The position numbers and the translations under genes were made by a program. The notes beneath the pieces were generated by a model that saw only the letters and a program-made list of their open reading frames with translations, did no database searches and was not told the DNA's origin. From Streptomyces sp. M41(2017) (GTDB taxonomy: Bacteria > Actinomycetota > Actinomycetes > Streptomycetales > Streptomycetaceae): a stretch of DNA of 64,000 nt. Where the stretch lies: the NCBI RefSeq assembly GCF_002078175.1, contig NZ_MWFK01000002.1:868001-932000 (forward strand), given 5' to 3'. Of this stretch, positions 60,235 through 64,000 are shown in pieces (position 1 is the stretch's first letter; each line of letters opens with the position of its first letter).

Positions 60235-60846
60235 TCAGGCGCCGGCGAGGAGCGTGGCGCCCATCGCGATCATCGTGACGGCGACCAGGCCGTCCAGTAC
60301 CCGCCAGGCCGTGGGCCGGGCCAGCGGGCGGCTGAGCAGCCGGGCGCCGAACCCGAGGGCGGCGAACCAGCACAGGCTCGCGAACGCCGCTCCCAGACCG
60401 AACGTCCAGCGCAGGTGACCGCGGTCGGCGGCCAGCGAGCCGAGCAGGAACACCGTGTCCAGGTACACGTGCGGGTTCAGCCAGGTCAGGGCGAGACAGG
60501 TGAGGACGGCGCGGCGCCACGAGGGCGCGGATCCGGTCGCGGCGCGCAGCGCCGAGGGCCGCAGGACCCGCCGGGCGGCAAGGACTCCGTAGACGACGAG
60601 GAAGCCGCCGCCGACCAGGCCGACCACGGTGAGCGCGGCGGGCCAGGCCACCACCAGCGCGCCGACACCGCCGACACCGAGGGCGATGAGGGCCGCGTCG
60701 GACACGGCGCAGATGCCCACCACCGCGAGCACCGCGTCCCGGCGGATGCCCTGGCGCAGGACGAAGGCGTTCTGCGCGCCGATGGCGACGATGAGGGAGA
60801 GACCGGAGCCGAATCCGGCGACCGCTGCGGTGAGGGCGTCTGTCAT
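60235..60846 (-). CDS. LysE/ArgO-family amino acid exporter
   Basis: A 203-residue exporter with six hydrophobic helices. The opening GFGSGLSLIVAIGAQNAFVLRQG is the LysE family signature, with the AQN motif; TWLNPHVYLDTVFLLG is the second conserved region. It exports basic amino acids such as lysine or arginine. It is divergent from a LysR-type regulator gene, the classic LysE-LysG/ArgP pair. Confidence 0.92.
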   Translation of the reverse strand: MTDALTAAVAGFGSGLSLIVAIGAQNAFVLRQGIRRDAVLAVVGICAVSDAALIALGVGGVGALVVAWPAALTVVGLVGGGFLVVYGVLAARRVLRPSALRAATGSAPSWRRAVLTCLALTWLNPHVYLDTVFLLGSLAADRGHLRWTFGLGAAFASLCWFAALGFGARLLSRPLARPTAWRVLDGLVAVTMIAMGATLLAGA

Positions 60847-60883
60847 GCCGTCGACGCTAGAAAGCAGATCGTCGGGAGTACAG

Positions 60884-60907
60884 CTAAAGATTCTTACGTA
60901 TCATTAG
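60884..60907. promoter_or_regulatory. candidate LysR-type operator between the exporter and its regulator
   Basis: Dyad CTAA-N-GAT, eight bases, ATC-N-TTAG, in the short AT-rich gap of the divergent LysE-LysR pair. LysR-type regulators usually bind such a site to activate the divergent exporter when the amino acid is in excess. Confidence 0.5.
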
Positions 60908-60915
60908 CGCTCGTG

Positions 60916-61830
60916 ATGACGGAACTGCCGCTGGACCAGGTCCGCACCCTTCTCACCGTGGTCGACGAGGGCACCTTCGACGCGGCGGCGGCAGCGCTCC
61001 ATGTGACGCCCTCGGCGGTGAGCCAGCGCGTCAAGTCCCTCGAACAGCGCACCGGCCGGGTGCTGCTCATGCGGACGAAGCCGGTGCGGCCGACGGAGTC
61101 CGGCGAGATCGTCGTCCGGTTCGCCCGTCAGCTGGCCCGGCTGGAGGACCGGGCGCAGGCCGAGCTGGGCATGCCGGGCTCCGGGGAGCCCACCCGCCTG
61201 TCGGTCGCGGTGAACGCCGACTCGCTGGCGACCTGGTTCCTGCCGGCGCTCACCCGCCTGCCGCCCGGGCTGCGGCTCTGCTTCGAGCTGCGCCGCGAGG
61301 ACGAGGACCACACGGCCGCGCTGCTGCGAGAAGGAGCGGTGATGGCTGCCGTGACGTCGTCGCCCGACCCGGTGGCGGGCTGCTCGGTCCGTGCGCTGGG
61401 GCGGCTGCGGTATCTGCCGGTGGCGGCCCCCGCGTACGCCGAGGAGTGGCTCGGCACCCGGGCGGGCACGCCGCTGCACGAGGGGATCGCCGCGGCCCCG
61501 GTGGTGGCCTTCGACCGGAACGACGACTTCCAGGACGACTTCGTCCGCTCCCTCACCGGCGGCGGCGCGGGGACGCTGCGCCACTTCGTCCCCACCTCGG
61601 AGGGGTTCGTCGCGTCCGTGGCGGCCGGGATGGGCTGGGGCATGGTGCCGGAGGTCCAGGCGCGGCCGCTACTCGCCGACGGACGGCTGATCCACCTGCT
61701 GCCGGGGCGGAGCGTGGACGTGCCGCTGTTCTGGCAGCAGTGGAAGCTCGACTTCCCCGCGCTCGGCGCGATGGCCGAGGCTGTGGCGGCCGTCGCCGCC
61801 GAGACGCTGGAGCAGGCTCAGCCGGGGTGA
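60916..61830 (+). CDS. LysR-type regulator of the LysE exporter (ArgP/LysG-like)
   Basis: A 304-residue regulator. ATG 60916 and an adjacent GTG 60913 are both in frame. The N-terminal winged helix is DQVRTLLTVVDEGTFDAAAAALHVTPSAVSQRVKSLEQRTG, with the ArgP-type start. The effector domain follows from about residue 95 (TRLSVAVNADSLATWFLPAL), including the EGAVMAAVTSSPDPVAGCSV segment. It should activate the divergent exporter in response to basic amino acids. Confidence 0.92.
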   Translation: MTELPLDQVRTLLTVVDEGTFDAAAAALHVTPSAVSQRVKSLEQRTGRVLLMRTKPVRPTESGEIVVRFARQLARLEDRAQAELGMPGSGEPTRLSVAVNADSLATWFLPALTRLPPGLRLCFELRREDEDHTAALLREGAVMAAVTSSPDPVAGCSVRALGRLRYLPVAAPAYAEEWLGTRAGTPLHEGIAAAPVVAFDRNDDFQDDFVRSLTGGGAGTLRHFVPTSEGFVASVAAGMGWGMVPEVQARPLLADGRLIHLLPGRSVDVPLFWQQWKLDFPALGAMAEAVAAVAAETLEQAQPG

Positions 61831-61980
61831 ATCACCGGCTTCCGGACGGGTTCCGGAGCGCGCGCGACCCGGTATCTTCGCGCTGAGCACATCCGGGCAC
61901 GACCGGAATGCGCAGGTCCCGGCCCGGTGCCGCGGGCGGCGCCGAGGTGCGGTCAGGGACCTGGGAGGCGCATTCTTGCT

Positions 61981-64000
61981 GTGTTACCCACCTGGTGGCG
62001 GGCGGACGAGGGCAGATCGATGACAGGGAGCGCCGAACGCGAGGACCGGGCTCCTGACGCCCTGGCCGGCCTGCTCGGTGACGCGGTCACGGACGCGATC
62101 CGCGCGGCGCGCGGCTTCGCAGGCGGCGTCTACCTGCGATCCAATACGCCCGGCCTGCTGCGCCTCGCGGTGCTCGCCGGACTGCCGGGGCCGCTCTTCC
62201 GCCCCTGGTGGCGCATGCACGTGGAGCGGCCCTTCCCGGTGGCCGACGCCCACCGGCTCGGGGTGGAGGTCCTGCTCGCGGACCCGACGGAGACGATGCG
62301 CCGCTACCCGCAGCTCGCGGCGGGCCTGCCGTTCCGGTTCGGGTCGCTGTACGTCCCGGTGGTGGGCGGCGAGACTCCCTACGGCGTCCTCACCTGCCTG
62401 CGCCCTCCGGCCTCGGACGCCACCGAGGTCCTGCCCGACCGGGACCGGATGACGGCCGTCGCGGAGGAGCTGGGGGCGGCGCTGGCGGTGCTGGCCAAGG
62501 ACGGGCACCCGGTCGTGTGGGACGCCGAACCCCTGTGCTCGCGCCCACCGGCCGAGGGACCCTCCTCCCGGACCGTCGGCGGCTTCACCTGGGACCCGGG
62601 CACCAACAGGGTGATCGCGGACGACGCCCTGTGGGCGCTGCTCGGGACCCGGCACGAAGCGTTCCCCGGCACGCCCGAGGCGCTCGCGGACGCGGTCGCC
62701 CACGACGAACCCCGGCTGCTGCTGGCCGCGCTGCGCGAGACGTCGGCGGGCCGCCCGCCGCCCCACCCGCTGCCCGTACGCACCGGCAGCGGCGGGCTGC
62801 GGCTGCTCGACCTGTGGCCGTCGGGCGGGACGGGCGGCTCGCCGTACCGGGTGAGCGGTGTGCTCGTCGACCCGGGTCCGGGACCCGCCGCGGGCGGGGC
62901 GGCCGACCAGCTCCCGGAGGGGATCTTCTCCGTGGACCGGCTCGGACTGATCACCTACGCCAATCCGCGCGCCGCGGAACTGCTCGGCCGTCCGCGTGCC
63001 GAACTGGTGGGGCGGCCGCTGTGGGACGCGGTGCCGTGGATGGCCCGCCCCGCGTACGAGGATCACCTGCGGGGCGCGCTGCTCTCCGCGGACCCGGTGC
63101 ACTTCCGCGCCCGCGGCCCGCTGGCCGACGACGCCGGGAGCGCTGCGGGTGTCACGGGAGGCGAGACCTGGCTGAGCCTGTCCGTCTATCCCGGTCCCCG
63201 CGGTCTGACCTGCAAGGTGGTGCCGCTCGGCCGGGCCGCGGAGACCACGGGCAACGCCCCGTTCGGGACCGAGCACGCGCGCTCGGCGCCGCCCGCCCCC
63301 GACGAGGACGAGCCCGGCACCGCGGCCACGGCGCCGTTGTACCGGCCCATCGTCCTCGCCATCGCTCTGGCGGAGGCCGTCACCGCGCGGCAGGTGTCCG
63401 AGGTCGTGATGCGTGAGCTGCTCCCGGCGTTCGGCAGCCGCCGCCTGGCGATCTACCTGCTCCAGGACCGGCGTCTCTACCTGGCCTGGGAGACGGGCTT
63501 CCCACAGGGCTTCCTCGCTCCCTTCGACGGTGTCGGCCTGGACGCCCGGCTGCCCGGTGTCGAGACGCTCACCAGTGGCCGTCCGCTCTTCTTCGAGTCG
63601 ATGCAGCAGATGGCCGCCGCCTATCCGGGCATCGCCCTCGACGCCAAGGTCGGCGCCCGGGCGTTCCTGCCGCTGATCGCCTCCGGGCGTCCGGTCGGCT
63701 CCTGCATCCTCGGCTTCGACCGGCCCCGCGACTTCAGTACCGAGGAACGGACGGTACTGACCGCGCTCGCCGGTCTGATCGCGCAGTCCCTGGAGCGGGC
63801 ACGGCGCTACGACACCGAGGCGGCACTCGCGCGCGGCCTCCAGGAGGCCCTGCTGCCGCACCGGTTGTCGGCGCACCCGATGGTGCAGACGGCCGGCCGG
63901 TATCTGCCCGGCACGGTCGGCATGGAGGTGGGCGGCGACTGGTACGACGTCGTGGAGGCCGGCGACGGTCTCGCGCTGGTCATCGGCGACGTACAGGGCC
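61981..64000 (+). CDS. PAS/GAF-SpoIIE phosphatase, 3' end missing
   Basis: The open frame runs to the window end, so more than 660 N-terminal residues are visible. GAF-like domain (about 20-165), PAS domain (QLPEGIFSVDRLGLITYANPRAAELLG) and a second GAF domain (about 455-620) lead into the PP2C domain, cut after GGDWYDVVEAGDG and VIGDVQG. Two starts are possible: GTG 61981, which puts a rare TTA codon second, and ATG 62020, which has GAGGG seven bases upstream and gives a shorter N-terminus. I favour 62020 by ribosome-binding spacing but list the outer bound. Confidence 0.85.
   Translation, partial: MLPTWWRADEGRSMTGSAEREDRAPDALAGLLGDAVTDAIRAARGFAGGVYLRSNTPGLLRLAVLAGLPGPLFRPWWRMHVERPFPVADAHRLGVEVLLADPTETMRRYPQLAAGLPFRFGSLYVPVVGGETPYGVLTCLRPPASDATEVLPDRDRMTAVAEELGAALAVLAKDGHPVVWDAEPLCSRPPAEGPSSRTVGGFTWDPGTNRVIADDALWALLGTRHEAFPGTPEALADAVAHDEPRLLLAALRETSAGRPPPHPLPVRTGSGGLRLLDLWPSGGTGGSPYRVSGVLVDPGPGPAAGGAADQLPEGIFSVDRLGLITYANPRAAELLGRPRAELVGRPLWDAVPWMARPAYEDHLRGALLSADPVHFRARGPLADDAGSAAGVTGGETWLSLSVYPGPRGLTCKVVPLGRAAETTGNAPFGTEHARSAPPAPDEDEPGTAATAPLYRPIVLAIALAEAVTARQVSEVVMRELLPAFGSRRLAIYLLQDRRLYLAWETGFPQGFLAPFDGVGLDARLPGVETLTSGRPLFFESMQQMAAAYPGIALDAKVGARAFLPLIASGRPVGSCILGFDRPRDFSTEERTVLTALAGLIAQSLERARRYDTEAALARGLQEALLPHRLSAHPMVQTAGRYLPGTVGMEVGGDWYDVVEAGDGLALVIGDVQG

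Overview
The window is high-GC DNA (visibly about 70% or more, codons ending in G/C, many GTG starts) with the gene content of a filamentous actinomycete, almost certainly Streptomyces or a close relative. Indicators are a short chaplin, a Wbl protein, an ANTAR regulator, many SpoIIE-type phosphatases and HATPase anti-sigma-like proteins, Streptomyces-typical small families (DUF5133, DUF6479, DUF4360) and a GlgE-type glucan cluster. I see no rRNA, tRNA, CRISPR array, insertion sequence or prophage. It reads as an accessory or arm-like chromosomal region rather than a mobile element.

Layout. 1-7.9 kb: an edge-truncated dihydrodipicolinate-reductase-like dehydrogenase, a YciO/Sua5-type protein, a secreted M4 metalloprotease, an MMPL transporter, a small AAA ATPase, a GC-only repeat tract and a GNAT acetyltransferase. 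8.2-11 kb: a membrane-anchored sensor phosphatase (Cache-PAS-GAF-PP2C-HATPase). 11.1-15.1 kb: an EmrB/QacA-type exporter and a MarR/DrrA/DrrB-like ABC operon.

15.3-29 kb is a dense stress-signalling block: a STAS antagonist; a MarR gene divergent from a PP2C protein with a degenerate catalytic motif; a tightly overlapping stressosome-type operon (RsbR, RsbS, RsbT, an RsbX-like phosphatase fused to an HATPase, and an RsbU-like phosphatase); a second MarR gene; three stand-alone HATPase anti-sigma-like proteins; a cardiolipin synthase/PLD; a GAF-ANTAR protein; a Wbl protein; and a short CsbD-family stress protein. No sigma factor is in the window, so the output of this partner-switching network must lie elsewhere.

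29-42.9 kb is mixed: a DoxX-like protein plus a BCP peroxiredoxin, a TauD-family dioxygenase, a Tat-exported FAD oxidase, a secreted FG-GAP repeat protein, a flotillin-like protein with a short NfeD-type partner, secreted proteins, a chaplin, and several hypotheticals. 42.9-53.7 kb holds the glucan module: glgX on one strand, then DUF5133, glgE, treS, maltokinase and glgB on the other. This predicts conversion of trehalose to maltose, to maltose-1-phosphate, to branched alpha-1,4-glucan. 53.7-64 kb: a secreted M1 aminopeptidase, a Gfo/Idh/MocA oxidoreductase, a stand-alone ATP-dependent DNA ligase, a DUF6479 protein, a methyltransferase, an MFS exporter, a LysE exporter with its divergent LysR regulator, and a PAS/GAF-SpoIIE phosphatase cut by the window end.

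Starts were chosen by Shine-Dalgarno spacing, family start and overlap with the upstream gene. Most operon junctions in the stress and glucan modules are 4-base ATGA/GTGA overlaps. Strong hairpins close most convergent gene pairs.
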